Origin: Paramacrobiotus metropolitanus
Lineage: Eukaryota; Tardigrada; Eutardigrada; Parachela; Macrobiotidae
Reading direction: 5' to 3'
DNA: 64,000 bases
Assembly (NCBI RefSeq): GCF_019649055.1
Contig: NW_026570387.1
Span: forward strand, 1-64,000
Below, one piece after another: positions 10,155-23,014 of the stretch. Both the position numbers and the translations under genes were made by a program. Below the pieces are notes generated by a model, which made no database searches, was not told where the DNA came from, and worked only from the letters and a program-made list of their open reading frames with translations. Every line of letters begins with the position of its first letter. Position 1 is the first letter of the stretch.

Positions 10155-13100
10155 ATGGATAAAGACAAGGAGCAACCCACATCCACTGGCAGCCAGGGAA
10201 GCACAAGCTCCCGCAGCTCACAGCAAGGCGCACCAAACCCGTACAAAAAGGACTTGCACACATACTCACGTCCAGTTGGACATGAGCGGAACACTCGAGC
10301 GCCTAAGGCACTCGAGAAAAAGGACTCACGAGGCTCTGATAGTACTATCAAGAAGCGCTCGAGGTCGCCAACCAGGAGAGTTCCAGTGACGATAGAGTAC
10401 ACTCCCGTGCCTGACGGGAAGTGAACCGATGAACCAGACAAAGGTCACTGGGGAGGATAGAACCACAACAAAGGAAGCGGAAGCAGTGGGAACATCACAG
10501 CTGGATGCTACCACTAGCGAAACGAATGAGCAGGATAAAAATGTGAACCTGGCTCAGTTGGAAGTTGACAAGATAAAGGTCACCGAAGAGGAACTTGCGG
10601 AACTAGGATTGGATGACCTTTCACTGAACGATAAGACCGTCGGTGATGACCTTTGGGCAACTCCAATGGTCTCGGATGAATCGAATGAATCGTACTTCAC
10701 GGATGATGAAGCAACGATGAATATGTCCTTCCAAACCGCAATGAAAGAGGCAGACCGTGCTGAAGGGATGACACTTTTCAAAGATATACCGGAGCACCTT
10801 ATTGAACGTACACAAACAGGAAAGGTCATCAATGTTCGACCGCCTTCACCGAATAGTCCCACAGCGACTCTGAAGATCCGTGTCAAGGACTTGGAGACAG
10901 AACTTGACGCCAAAGAACGTCAGGCGATCAAGAAGAAACAAGAATATCATGACAGATTGACAATACTTGAAACCCGATTGTACGAATTGGAGCAACAACA
11001 GGGCGACTTGGAGTGCGCTGCGGATGAATGGAAAATCAAGTATGAACGACAAAAGGAAATTGCGGATGAATACCTAAAAATTGCAAATGACAGAGAAATG
11101 GAAGGTCATCTTGCAGTCAGTGATCTCAATGAGAGCATGTCAGAAGAGTCAGCGGAAAGGTCACGGCACTTAGCCGAATTAAAAGACGAATGTGACTCAT
11201 TGAAACAAAAGGTCACTGAAGCTGAAGCTAAGAGAGACGAATACGCGACCAAACTTGCCGAAGCTACGCAACGATTGCTGACAAACACTAATGAAGTATT
11301 TAAGCTCAGGAACGACCTGAAGCTGCGAGACGAGAATATCGGAATCCTTCAAAGGGAATCGAAAGGTCATCAAAAAAGAGCTGATGAAGCCGTCCAAGCG
11401 GCTAAGGACCTGAGGGATCTTACAGAGACCGAAGGTGCACGGCTGAAGAACGAGATAAGACAGGTGACGGAAGAGAACAAAAAGGTCATGGAAAAATACA
11501 ATGAGCTGAAAGAAACCGCCAAGGCCATGGCCGAACAAGGCTCGAACTGGGAACGGGAAGCACGCCGCTTAGACGTGCTGGTCACGGCGCTCGAAAGGAA
11601 AGATAAAGAGTGGCAACAAACAGTTCATCAGAAGACACAGGAGATCATCAAGCTCAACACGGAGCTGATCGATATGACCCAAACAGTGATGACACGCGAA
11701 GACGAGAACACTCAAATGAAAGATCAGCTGAAAGTGGCAGCCGAGGAATACACAAAACTGGAAAGAGACGTCACCCAGTTGGCGGAACATATCAAAAGGG
11801 TGGAGAATGACACTGAAAAGGTCATCCAGGAGAAAACCTTCCAACTCCATCAGCACACGTTACAAGTCAAGGAGGAGAACCAGAATTTGAAAACGGAAAA
11901 AGAGGAACTTCAGTTGAAAGTCCGTCGCCTCGAAGACGAAAATAAGGCGCTCAATATGTCGAATAAGCATAAAGATGAACAGCTCCTGCAATACGGAGTT
12001 CGAATGGCAACAGTGGAATCGCCCCCGCCCAGTTACAGTAAGGCACAAGAAACGGGCACGGGCAAAAGCTTCCATTTCGAAATGCCCTTACGAACTGGTA
12101 CCGGCAGAGGAAATGTTAAAACGGAACAGGACGGAGAAAAGGTCGAAGACGATAAAGAAAAAGAACCACCATCAGGCTATTCACACTCGAGCCGAGGTGA
12201 ACCTTCCCAATTTCCCCCACATATTGAAGTGAATGCGTTCATTGACGAAGGGCGACGGGACAGACCCTCTAGTCGGCAGGAGCGTCCAAGGAAGTCCCGT
12301 TACGCAAAACCAAGGCGAAATACAAACGACGACGAAGGTAGCGAAGAAGACGAAGACCCGAGAGGAGGTTTCGCATTAGCAAAAGCACTCAATTCAATGG
12401 CTCGGAAGACAACACTAGTGACCTTTGACGGAAGTCGTGATGCAGTCAATGGTTGGACACAATTAGTCAGAGATACGCAACGAACCTATCAACTTAGCGA
12501 TGATCAGATTTTGATCGAAATAGCTAGCGCGGTGAAAGGACCAGCGAAAATCTGGTTCGAGGGAGAGAGAGAAATCGCACTCCAGGAAGAGACCGAATAC
12601 ACCGTAACAGAATGGATGACTAAATTTAAGGACGAATACGGTGACCGCGACGAAGAAGTCCTTGGCTTACGAGAAGCCATGGCGAGGAAATTTGACTCGG
12701 AAAAGAATCGCTCGATCAGTTCTACCAAGCGATTATGAAATATAAAGCAAAACGGATCATCACCGAGAAACAGGCAGTCGGTTTCCTGATTGAAGGATGT
12801 AGAGTGGACAGTGACCTTTATAAGGCACTGCGCACGCAACAGTGCAGAACACCGACCGAAATCAAAGATTTCTTTCGACATTGGTCAGCAGGAGAAGAAA
12901 AGTACAAAGCACCTAAAGGTCAACGCAACCAAGAATACGTGACAATTCGCCAAGGTCAAGTTGAAAATATACCACAACAAAGGGTGGCAGCTGCACCGGT
13001 TCAGCAGCCAGTCGAATACCGCAGGGAGGCCCCGGTACAAGAAGTAACAAAAGAAGTGACCTTTATCGACAGTCAAACGGGACAGCCAATATCGTACGCA

Positions 13101-13904
13101 ATGGTCGCGGCGATACAAGCGGCGGCTCATGTGAGACCGGCACCTAATAATGTGGCTCCACTGGCACCACAGAATGTGGCCCCTATGAATGTCGGGTTAC
13201 CACAACAAGGAATGGGTAACGGAAATTTCGGTGGAAACGGATACGGAAATTGGAACGGAGGTCAAGGGAACTTCCAGAATCAAGGTTAAGGTCAAGGTTA
13301 CTTTCAGAATCAACAAGGTCAACAAGGGTCACGAACTGAATTCAAGTTTCAACTGATTGATGGATGGGTGGCAAATGGAGTTCAGACGTGTCAGCACTGC
13401 ATGTACGGAAATCACCAAACGCAGGGATGCAAATTTGCCAACACACCACCGGATCAAAACCCAAACCTGTTTGCTTTCAGGGAATGGCAGCGACTGCGCG
13501 GGTTAGGCGGTTGGCGACAGGCGGTGGCAAACGGATACGACCTGATAACACAATGGTACCAGCATAAGACCAATTTCCCAAACCAACAAGGCAACGGAAA
13601 CGGCGGCCAAGGTGGCGGCTTCGGCCGTGGTGGCTACGGCCGCGGAGGCTTCAGAGGAAGGAACAGAGGCTTTGGCCGCGGAAACTGGAATGGCGGCAAC
13701 AGAGGAGGCCAGAACAATGGAGGCGGCCAAGGAAGCTACCAACAGGGTGGTGGCCAAAATAATAGTGGTGGCCAGAACCTGGGAAATGGACAAAACCCTA
13801 ACCCGGCAAACAATATTGGTCAACAACAAGGCAACGTGCAAGGAAACGCGCAGAGCGCGCAACAAGGTGGTGCGCCGGTTCAGGGAAACGGGCAAGATCA
13901 GTAG
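10155..13904 (+). pseudogene. gag: Element 1 gag (coiled-coil, capsid, CCHC zinc knuckle, RGG tail), frame-broken
   Basis: The ATG at 10155 aligns with the element 2 start at 30834. The N-terminal part (to about 12380) is a long charged coiled coil. A Retrotrans_gag-like capsid block follows (LVTFDGSRDAVNGW...AKIWFEGE). Near the C terminus a zinc knuckle, CQHCMYGNHQTQGC, fits CX2CX4HX4C exactly. After it comes a Gly/Arg-rich RGG region (13600-13900), a common RNA-binding tail. Breaks: frameshifts near 10345 and 10420 with a stop between, a 1-nt shift near 12700, and TAA at 13287-13289. The reading frame ends at TAG 13902-13904, inside the frameshift hairpin. The 10429-12738 ORF is its main intact piece. 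Confidence 0.8.
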
Positions 13905-13925
13905 GCACCGGTGAGCCTACTGATC
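13883..13925 (+). promoter_or_regulatory. -1 ribosomal frameshift signal (gag to pol), element 1
   Basis: Slippery heptamer GGGAAAC at 13883-13889 in the correct phase (G GGA AAC), a 6-nt spacer, then a perfect 10-bp hairpin: arm GATCAGTAGG (13896-13905), 10-nt loop, arm CCTACTGATC (13916-13925). The gag stop TAG lies in the 5' arm. The -1 frame opens directly into pol. G GGA AAC is a known retroviral slippery site, used at gag-pro of simian retrovirus 1. Confidence 0.85.
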
Positions 13926-13970
13926 GTCCCGACCCTAAACCACCGGATAAAGGAGGAACGGAAAGGTCAC

Positions 13971-14634
13971 CACTGCAGAATGGTACTGCAGTGAATGTGA
14001 CCATTGCGACGGCTATAAGGATGCCGTCAGCGCAAAATGAAAGTGGACCGGCTATATGGATGCCGCAACCACAGCAAAGGGCTATATGGATGCCGCCACA
14101 GCAAAACGAGACGGCTATATGGATGTCGTCATTGCAAAAAGAAATTGAAGCGGCCATAAGGATGCCGTTACAGCAGCAGAATCAAAGGTCACCGCAGAAT
14201 GGCACTGCGAGTGGAAACGTTCAAGTGGATAAAAGGTCACCGCAGAATGGCACTGCGAGTGGCACTGCGAGTGGAAACGCGCAACGGGACCAAAGGTCAC
14301 CGCAGAATGCTACTGCGAGTGGAAATTGTCGTGACGGTAGCACGACACTGCAAAAAGTGCAGCAAAATGAAAGGTCACCGTATTGCAGCGAAGAAGTGTT
14401 AGCGCAACGACGCGCACAACGAAATGCAAAGATTCGCCAGGCGCTACTTAATCAAAGGTCACCACCGCAGAATGGTACTGCGAGTGGAAATGAATGTAAA
14501 AAGACAAGATGTAACTGCGCACCAGAAGAAGTGGATGAAGAGCACCACTCGAAATTCCGAAAATATATTGAAGAGAATTACGAGACGATAATGGAGCAAA
14601 GGGCACAGTGTAAAACGGCGCAGAATGATACTGC
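13971..14634 (+). repeat. Array of short RNA hairpins after the frameshift site, element 1
   Basis: Family 1 has stems closing a 7-nt AATNNNA loop at 13971-13993, 14193-14209, 14241-14257, 14301-14317, 14466-14482 and 14620-14634. Family 2 has stems of the GACGGC/GCCGTC type closing a 9-nt loop such as TATAAGGAT at 14008-14028, 14049-14065, 14080-14094, 14110-14130 and 14151-14167. Element 2 has both families at the same place with base-paired substitutions. Confidence 0.7.
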
Positions 14635-16283
14635 AGAAGAAATGAAAGGTCACCTTCTGTTGGAAAAGTTCAGGTGAAAGGTCAAGGAGCAAGTGCGAAC
14701 GCTAAAGGTCACGCTGAAAGCGCCGTGTTGAAAGGTCAAGAAACGGACTTGACACTGCGAACAGCGCAGCAAGAGAATAGCGAAATGGCACAAAACTCTG
14801 ATGACTCACTTGTGGATGCAATAACGTTGCAACGGAAGGAAATATGGCGAAAAGTGGCCTACAGACCGAATGGTAATCACAGGATGTGGACACCCGTGAC
14901 ACCGAAAGCGAAACGAAAAGGGGGAATGTCGCAAGAAGATTACTGGGACATGCAACAGTTGCGAACGCAATGTGAAAGAAATCGATTAAAGGAGTTAGTT
15001 ACCGGGAAACTAACGCAAAGGTCACCGAAACCTGCCCCAGTATTCAACGCAACTGAATATAAGAACGCACAAGCTGACCTCAATAACCCGCGAAATGCCC
15101 CACCAGAAGGAAAACCGTTAAACTATGGTGAAAAAGTTCCCATACAAAAGTCGTTAAACGGCGGATTTGTCATAAAGCGCAACGAAAGGTCACAGGACTT
15201 AGCGCAAAATGAACAGAAAGGATGGTCAAAAGAAATGCCACAAACGCGACAGAGTAGTGCAGTTGAAAGGTCACGGGACTTATCACAAGCACTGCAAAAG
15301 GATGTCAATGACAAGTCACCAGCCCGAACAGACGGAATGTCTTCGCAAACTGATCCGATGAAAACGAACAATGAAGTGTCAGCGAAAGTGATTGAGTGGA
15401 TGACCCAAAAGGGATACGACATGATAACGTGTGAAAGGTCACCGGACAGCGAAGAAATGATTTGAAGAAAGCTAACCAAATAACAAGTGAAGTCATTGAG
15501 AAGTTGCGAGACAAACGAAATGAAAACCGTAAAGAGGAACTGATTCATCAAACGATAAATGAAGTGACTAAAGGTCATATGACCAGCACAAAAGCGAATG
15601 AGCAAGTGCAGAATGTTGAAAAGGTCACTAGGGGTAAAATGGTTGCAGAGAGGCAAATAGATAAGAAGAAACCGCGACAATTTTACGATGTTCGAACTGA
15701 CGTGCCACACAGGATTGATAAGTTGAGCGAAATATTGAAAGGTCACGGTACTTCAATAAACAGACAAGTGCTTCCCGACATGGATCCGGGACCAGTATCG
15801 CTAATTCCTGTGAAATGTAAGGTTCACACACTAAAGATTCAAAACGGAAAATTGCCCAAGAAAATCGAAGCATACACTCACGAAGTGAAAGTTGGAGACA
15901 TAAAGGTCAACGCAATGTTGGACACCGGCGCTGAGACGTCGCTGATCAGCAAACCGTTTTGCGAAAAGAATGGACTTCATATGCTCCCATTGCCACCAGA
16001 CAGACTGGTGAGGATAAACGGAATTAGCGGAACGTCGGGATTTACGGTGACACACTACTGTGTGGCACCAGTGACCTTGAGGAAAAAGACTAGCGAACAT
16101 TCCTTTTACGTCCGACCGAAATGTGACGACGTACAGGTGTTACTGGGATTCGACTTCTTAGAGAAGAAGTTCGTACTGATGGATAATGAAGGCGAAGAGG
16201 AAACAGAAGATGATCCGAAACCAGTCGCCAAAGTTCAAGTCGGAAAGGTCACCGAACTTGCTCATACGGCTAGTAAAACGCTA

Positions 16284-16844
16284 ATCCCAGTACCAGAGGC
16301 ACAGGGAACAAAAGGGAAAAAGACGATGCAAACAGAATTGTCAACATTGGAGCAGTGGAAAGTTATCCAAAAGGAGATTGAAAACATGTTAAATCGGACA
16401 TTGCTGACACAAAAGGGAAAAGAAAAGGTTATCCCAGTATCAGAGGCACCGGAGAAGAAAAGTGAACGTGGAAACGTCGAAAAAGTCAACGAAAGGAAAA
16501 AGGAACCGCATGCACCAGACACGGATGCGGCGATCATATTTCTCCCGGACGGGAGAAGTATGATCGCAGATGCCTGTGAGCAAGGAGCCACAGAAAAAGA
16601 ATGTGTTGAAAAAGTTATCCCAGTACCAGAGGCACTGGGAAAGAAAGACGAAAGGTCACCGGCGATAAGAGTACCAGAGCGTACTTCGAACCTTTTCGAA
16701 CCAAACTCCGCTATCAACGACGAAAGGTCACCAACACTTGAGGAGATAGCTGCCACACAGAAGGAAGCGACAGCTGCAGCGAAACAATCGCTTGTGCCTG
16801 GATTGGAGTGGACAAAGCCTATCCCAGTACCAGAGGCACTGGGA
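16284..16844 (+). repeat. Four dispersed copies of a 24-nt ATCCCAGTACCAGAGGCA repeat, element 1
   Basis: Copies at 16284-16307, 16431-16454, 16617-16640 and 16821-16844 encode IPVPEAxG-like peptides between protease and RT. The best copies contain complementary arms CCCAGT and ACTGGG around a 9-nt loop. Element 2 has four at the matching place (36123-36503). Confidence 0.7.
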
Positions 16845-19800
16845 ATAAAGATGGCCAAAGTGTGGAAGGACAAAAAGAGTGAAAGGTTACGAGTATTGAA
16901 ACGAATAGCCGAAGAAGAACAGATGTTTACAAGTGAAATTCGTAATAAGGCGCTTGAACAGCTGAAAGGTCACCGAACTCAAAAGGAACCAGAGGTCATC
17001 GAAATATCCTCTGAGGACAAAAGCGTGACTCCAGTCGAATGTGAGGAAGATACCACAGCACAGGAAGAGGTTAAACCGCAAGCGAGTCAACGGACGTTAA
17101 CTCCAGAAGAACGAGCCGGGAGTTGTCACCACGGGTACTTCGAGGATCCGTGCAGAATACAACCCCAATGGGAATGTGCTGAATGTCGCGAAAATGCCTC
17201 TCAAGATGACCTTTCAGAATGGCCGAGATGTAACGCCACATTAACAGACCTCAAAGGTCATGTTCGAAAGGAAGTGAAAAGTATCATGCGGACAAACGAA
17301 ATGTGGAAACCACACATTGAACGGTATCACTGTAACAGATACCGGACTTGGTTGTCATGCGTGAAGAGCTTCATTATCGGACGAGGAAGATGGCTAAATC
17401 ACTGGTTACAACGTGTCGAGAAAGGAATCCAGGACCCTCTCGATCCGGTAGCAACAGAAAGGAGATTTGAAAGAGAGATAGAAGAGATGAACGAAGAAGG
17501 AGAAATGTGGGAAGAAGCGAGAGTTGACCTCTTCTGGGACTTTCGCGTGAACCACATGTATAAAGGTGAAGGAAGGACGATTATTTTCCCAGCAGGACTT
17601 GGCACGCCTGTCTACGAATCACTCGAAGTATATTACAATGCGTTAAAAGAGGGGAACGAAGACGTATTCCAAAAGTATTGGAATAAATTTGAAGAAGAAA
17701 TCCCCAGATTCGACGTAAAAGAGATGCGAGAGTTACAAGTAACCCGGGAAAGAAGATTACCGGGATTAATGCAAAAGAAAAAGGTGACCTTTGCACCAGA
17801 TCCAGATGGAGTGGACTACCCAGAACGAGGTGTTGACACATGGTGCATGTATGAAACGATTCCGAATGACGAATGGGTCACCGAAGAATTAATGGCAAAT
17901 TATGTCTTCGCGGTCCCAAACGACCTAAAGGGTATGAAACGGTCCAACAGAACGAAGCTAATAAAGAGACAACACAAGAGAGGGAAGAGACGGTTAAGGA
18001 GACAGCCGAAGGAGGATCGAATGAGACGGAAGATTCACACACGTCGGCTTTTAACATCGCACAGATGTTAACAGACCGAGGTGAAATGTGGAAAAAGTTC
18101 AAAGAGGAAGTTGAAAGGATATCGAATGAACAACAAAACCCAGTAACAGAGGCAAAAAACGGGGAAAGGTCACTCGATAACGGTGAGGAATGTCCGCCGG
18201 TCGAGATGACCGAAAAGCCATTAACGAACCTCGAGCAAATAGAAAAGTCAATATCGGACGAAAGGTCAAACTCCGATCAGTCAGAAAGGTCACCAACGAG
18301 AATCCGGGTAACAAGGAGTCACCCAAGAGTCGCTGCACGAAATGGGCGAAAGGCAAAAGAAGGGGACAAACCTCTGCTCAAAAATCTGAAAGCGAAAAAA
18401 CTTAGCGATTCGCGGGAAAACGAAAGTGACCTTTCATCAGAAGATGAAGGAGTTGATGAGCGCCCACTCGAAAAGGCTGACAAAGGTCAAGCCACTGCAC
18501 AAGAATATGAGAGCAGTAACTCAGACTCGGAGTGGACGAGTTCTAGTGATAATTCAACGACTTCAGAAGATTCGGGCGTAAGTGACCTTTCAGAGCAGGA
18601 GGACTTACTGGACTTGGACGAAGACGACGAAGTGGATGAAGAAAAAGAAAAGGATATTAAAGTCAGAAGATTAAAAGTGGAAAAAGCTAGAATGTCGAAA
18701 GATGTGATCAAAGTTTACAGCGACCAGCGAATCAAACTGAAACCGTCAAATTGCACACGCGTAAAGGTCAAGATGGGAAAATATGCACCGGCTCAAAACA
18801 AACTGATGTTTACACCGGTCCCACAAGTGGAAACTGAAGTGCAACCGTTGGCAGGAGTGACGGATCACAGAGGAAAATATTTCGAAATTGTCATTGCGAA
18901 TCATAGCAGTAAATACCGAGTTGTGAAGAAAAACCAGCTTCTCGGATACGTTGAACCGTATGAACATATGGAAAACGTACAGGTCAATGCTGGGACAGTA
19001 AAGAACGTACTCGAAGACCCAGAAGTCGATGATACGACGAAAGCTGAACTGACAAAGATAATTGGGAATTTGAAATTAGGACCCGACCTCACTGAGGAAC
19101 AGAAGAACGACGTGTACAACGCGTTCTGGGAATTCTGGAAGGTCCTACCGACATCGAAGAAACCATACGGGGACGTGAAAGGGGTCACTCACGTAATCGA
19201 TACGGGAGATGCCAAACCAGTTAAATGCAACCCGGCCAGAACAAGTTGGACAGGCCGCGAGTTTATAACGAAGCATATCGAAGAAATGCTGGCACAAGAT
19301 GTAATTGAGCCGTCAGACGCCGAATGGAGCTTTCCAGTTGTGTTAGCTGTGAAAAAGAACGGCGACGGAACGATGGGAACAAGGTTTTGCGTTAACAACA
19401 TCATGCTTAACAAGCTAACGAGAAAGAATAACTATCCGCTACCGAACCCAGATGAGTTGCTCGACGCGTGTGCAGGCAACAAATATTACGGGAAAATGGA
19501 CTTGCAAAGTGGATTCTGGCAGATCCCAATGGATCCGGCGTCAATCAATAAGACGACCTTTGTCACGCAAGATGGAATGTATCGGTTTAAACGTATGCCG
19601 TTTGGAGTTTGCAACGGGCCAGCAACATTCCAACTGTGCATGGACAAAGTATTGTTGAAAGCGAAAAGAAAGGGTTGCGTTTTCGGGTACATCGATGACG
19701 TTATCTTCGCCGGAAAAACTTGGGCGATATTTATGCAAAATTTGAGAAATGTCTTAATGAGTTTAGTTGAAGCGGGATTTACGATAAAGCCAACTAAGTG

Positions 19801-22800
19801 CGAATTTGGAATGAGACAAATGGGTTTCTTGGGACATATCCTCAGTGAAGATGGAATTCGAATGGATCCTGAAAAGGTCACCGCAGTCTCAGAATTTAAA
19901 CGACCTCAAACAGAAAGGCAATTAAGGTCATTCCTTGGACTAGCGAACTATTACCGCAAGTTCATAATGGGATATGCACAGAAGACTTGCCACTTGTATG
20001 AATTGCTGAGACAAGATAAACACGTGAAAAAGGACTGGACAGCAGTACACGAGGAGGAGTTCAATAGTTTAAAAAAGTTGTTGTGTGAAGGTCCGGTATT
20101 GGCAAAATTTGACCCAACAAAGCCGACCGTCATCGAATGCGACGCGAGTAAAGAAGGAATCGGAGCTGTCCTATCTCAAGAAGGTCACCGATCGCGTACG
20201 CTAGCCGCGTCTTACATGGAGCAGAAAGAAATTACGGCGTAACGGAATGGGAATGTCTGGCAGTGGTGTTCGCTGTCAGAAAATTCAAGCCTTATTGATT
20301 ATGCAGAATTCACCGTAAGGACGGATCATCAGGCACTGACCAACCTGTTGAGGTCAGAGACGAATAAAGTGGGAATGAATCCGCGTCTGACAAGATGGGC
20401 AATGGCATTACAAGGCCACCAGTTTAAAATTGAATATAAACCCGGAAAATACTGCGACAACGCAGACGCGTTGTCAAGAGCACCAATTGAAGGTCCGACG
20501 TGCCAAGAGGAGGAATTTGATGAGATTCCGAATTTCGAAGACTATAAGAAAGAATTTGATACGAAAGAACCGGCAATTGAAATTGGACAGTTGTTCCTAC
20601 AGATGGTGGAACAACGCGAAAAACGTCTAAAGGTCACCTCAGCTACGGCGAAAGAGTCGGCTGAATCAGAAATCAGGGTGAACCGTGTAAAAAGTTGGTT
20701 ACCCGCTGTTAGTGACTTAAAGGTCACCGGACTTGAAGCGAAATTTGAAGCCCAGAATGGAAAGGTCACCGCACTCGATGAAGCGGTGGAAGACAAAGGT
20801 GACCTTCGGGAAACGGACAAAGTAACACAAGCGTTGAATGAATGTCCGATAAAGTTGTTGAGATTCCCAAAACAGATGAAAAAGAGGTACAAACCGCTAC
20901 CACGCTGTAAAGTAATTAAAGATTGGAACGAACTTAGTACGGCGACAGTCCGTATCGTCAATCTGCAAGGTGACGAGGAAGAGGTAGATGACTCAAACCT
21001 GCAATTGCGGAACAAACAGCTGAAAGATCCCCATCTGGCAATGATAATAGATGAATTGGAGCACCTACCAGACGCGGAGACAAGATCGAAATTTGAAGTG
21101 CACTACCAGTTATGGAACGGCATATTATACCGAGTAAAAGATAAAAATGGGAGACTTGAAAGGTCATATGTAGTACCGTTGTCAATGCGAAGAGCGATAA
21201 TCCACGCATTGCACGACGAGAAAGCGGCAGGCCATTTGGGATTTGAAAAGACTCTATCAGCAATAAGACTCCGTTACTATTGGGACAGAATGAGTACTGA
21301 TGTGAAGAATTATATACTTGCCTGCCAAGGATGCCAATTCCGCAAGACACCGAGGAAATGCCCACCCGGTAAATTGCAAGAGATAAAAGTTGGACATCCC
21401 TTCTTCCGAGTCTATGCGGACTTGAAAGGACCGTTTTTGCCAACAAAGAAACGCGGATATAAGTACATAGCAGTATTCATCGATCAACTGACCAAGTATG
21501 TGATAGCAGTACCGATGAAAACGGCAACAGCAAAAGAGTTCGCAAAGGTATTCGTGAAGCACGTGATATTGGTGCACGGAGCGCCGCACATCCTGCACAC
21601 GGATCGTGGACGGCACTTCACAGCCGAAGTGTTGACAAAGGTCACCAATGTGTTTAAGATTAAACACACATTCGGAACAGCATATCATCCAGAAGGTCAG
21701 GGCCAAGTAGAAAGGCAGATGCAGACGATTGCGGACGGCTTGGCGCAGTACCTGAAAGCGGGAAATGAAAGAAAGTTTAACAAGTACCTTCCATATGTTA
21801 TATCGGCGATGAACCGAGTCGTACACGCCACAACTGGATATTCAGCATATTATATGCTACACGGCAGAGAAATGACAATGCCGGAAGATGTGGTCACAAA
21901 AACGAATATACCCGACGACTATGGGACTCCAGATGAATGGGTAGAGACCATGAAAAGGAATTTGACCTTTGCAGAAGAAGTGGCAAAATGCAACATTAAA
22001 GACGCTTACGAAAAGAATGCAGAGATATACAACAAGAGGAAGTCGGAACCGAATTTCAAGGTGGGTGACCTTGTGCTGATACGACTTCCAAAAGATACGA
22101 AACAAGGAAAGAAGGAAAACCAATCGGACTTTAAGTCGAAATACGATAAAGTGTGGAAGATTCTCAGTTTCCCGCGAGCAAACAAAGCGGAGGTCATTAA
22201 GCAGAACCCGAAGAAAGAAGCAGATTTGAAGGTGGTTTCGATCGACCGATTAAAGCCGTTGCACCCGCCACTACCTGAAATAAAAGATTCGCAGGAAGCA
22301 CCAGAGCGTACTTCGAACTTTTTCGAACCACCTCCGCTACCTGAAACGGGAAAAACGGATGAATATGCAGAGCGCACTCAAAATGATTTGGAGAAATCTT
22401 CCTTCGAACCACCACTGCTACCCGGAATGGAAAAAGCTCAAACGAACGGGTCAAACGGAGATACACCTAAAAAGAATAGAGGAAGAAAGCGAAAAGAAGA
22501 TAAGGATTTTGAAACAGCAGTCACAATCAAGCTGAACGCAGAAGCTGGAAACTTGGCAGAAAGGTCACCAGCTATCGGAAAAGAAATCGAAGTAGCAGAA
22601 CGCGCTTCGCATATGCATTTTGAACCCAATCAAAAGCCTTTTTTCGAACCACGCACTGTTACCGATAATGAGAGTGACCTCATACAAAGAAGAAAGGAGG
22701 AAATAGAGGCGGTCAAATCAAAAGCTGAACAGTTGGGCCGCGAAATAGCGAAAGCAATCGATGAGAGAAAGGTCAAACCGAAGAAAAAGGGACTAACTCC

Positions 22801-22983
22801 AACTGAGTTGTTAACCCAGAAAGGTGAAGCCGAAGATGCCGCAGACAAAGAACTCCTTGATCGGATAACTAAAGGACGCAAAGACAAACAAACCACATAA
22901 ATAGAAATAAGGGGTTGCTTACACTTAAAATAGGAGTTGGGAAGGTGTGAAAGGTCACCACCGTTACACAGCTAATCGATATT

Positions 22984-23014
22984 GTTTCATTATTACAGAA
23001 GGTAAGCACAATTA
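22984..23014 (+). promoter_or_regulatory. Candidate splice acceptor before ORF2, element 1
   Basis: ATTGTTTCATTATTACAG ends at 22998, 16 nt before the ORF2 ATG at 23015. The same tract precedes ORF2 in element 2 (42398-42417). Paired with the leader donor at 9350 it would give a spliced ORF2 mRNA. This is inferred from sequence only. Confidence 0.45.

Larger units (their letters stand above)
13889..22900 (+). pseudogene. pol: Element 1 pol (protease, RT, RNase H, integrase), frame-broken
   Basis: Entered by -1 frameshifting at 13889. The N-terminal part is low-complexity and full of RNA hairpins. Aspartic protease: LDTGAETSLI with Asp at 15921, then VLLGFDFL. RT: YGKMDLQSGFWQIPMD and the YIDD active site at 19688-19699. 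RNase [16 protein letters not shown] and NADALSR. Integrase: HHCC zinc region (CQGCQFRKTPRKC), then Asp at 21419, Asp at 21602 and Glu at 21710, the last two in DD35E spacing. A GPY/F-like module (KVGDLVLIRLPK) follows, then a basic tail with RGRK. The frame changes near 14675, 15462, 17900, 20187 and 20300. Stop TAA at 22898-22900. Four short PVPEA peptide repeats lie between protease and RT. Confidence 0.85.

Noticed and set aside
13971-14634. CRISPR-like array because of regular short repeats
   Set aside because: Repeats lie in an open pol frame of a eukaryotic retroelement, spacers are not uniform and no cas-like genes exist.
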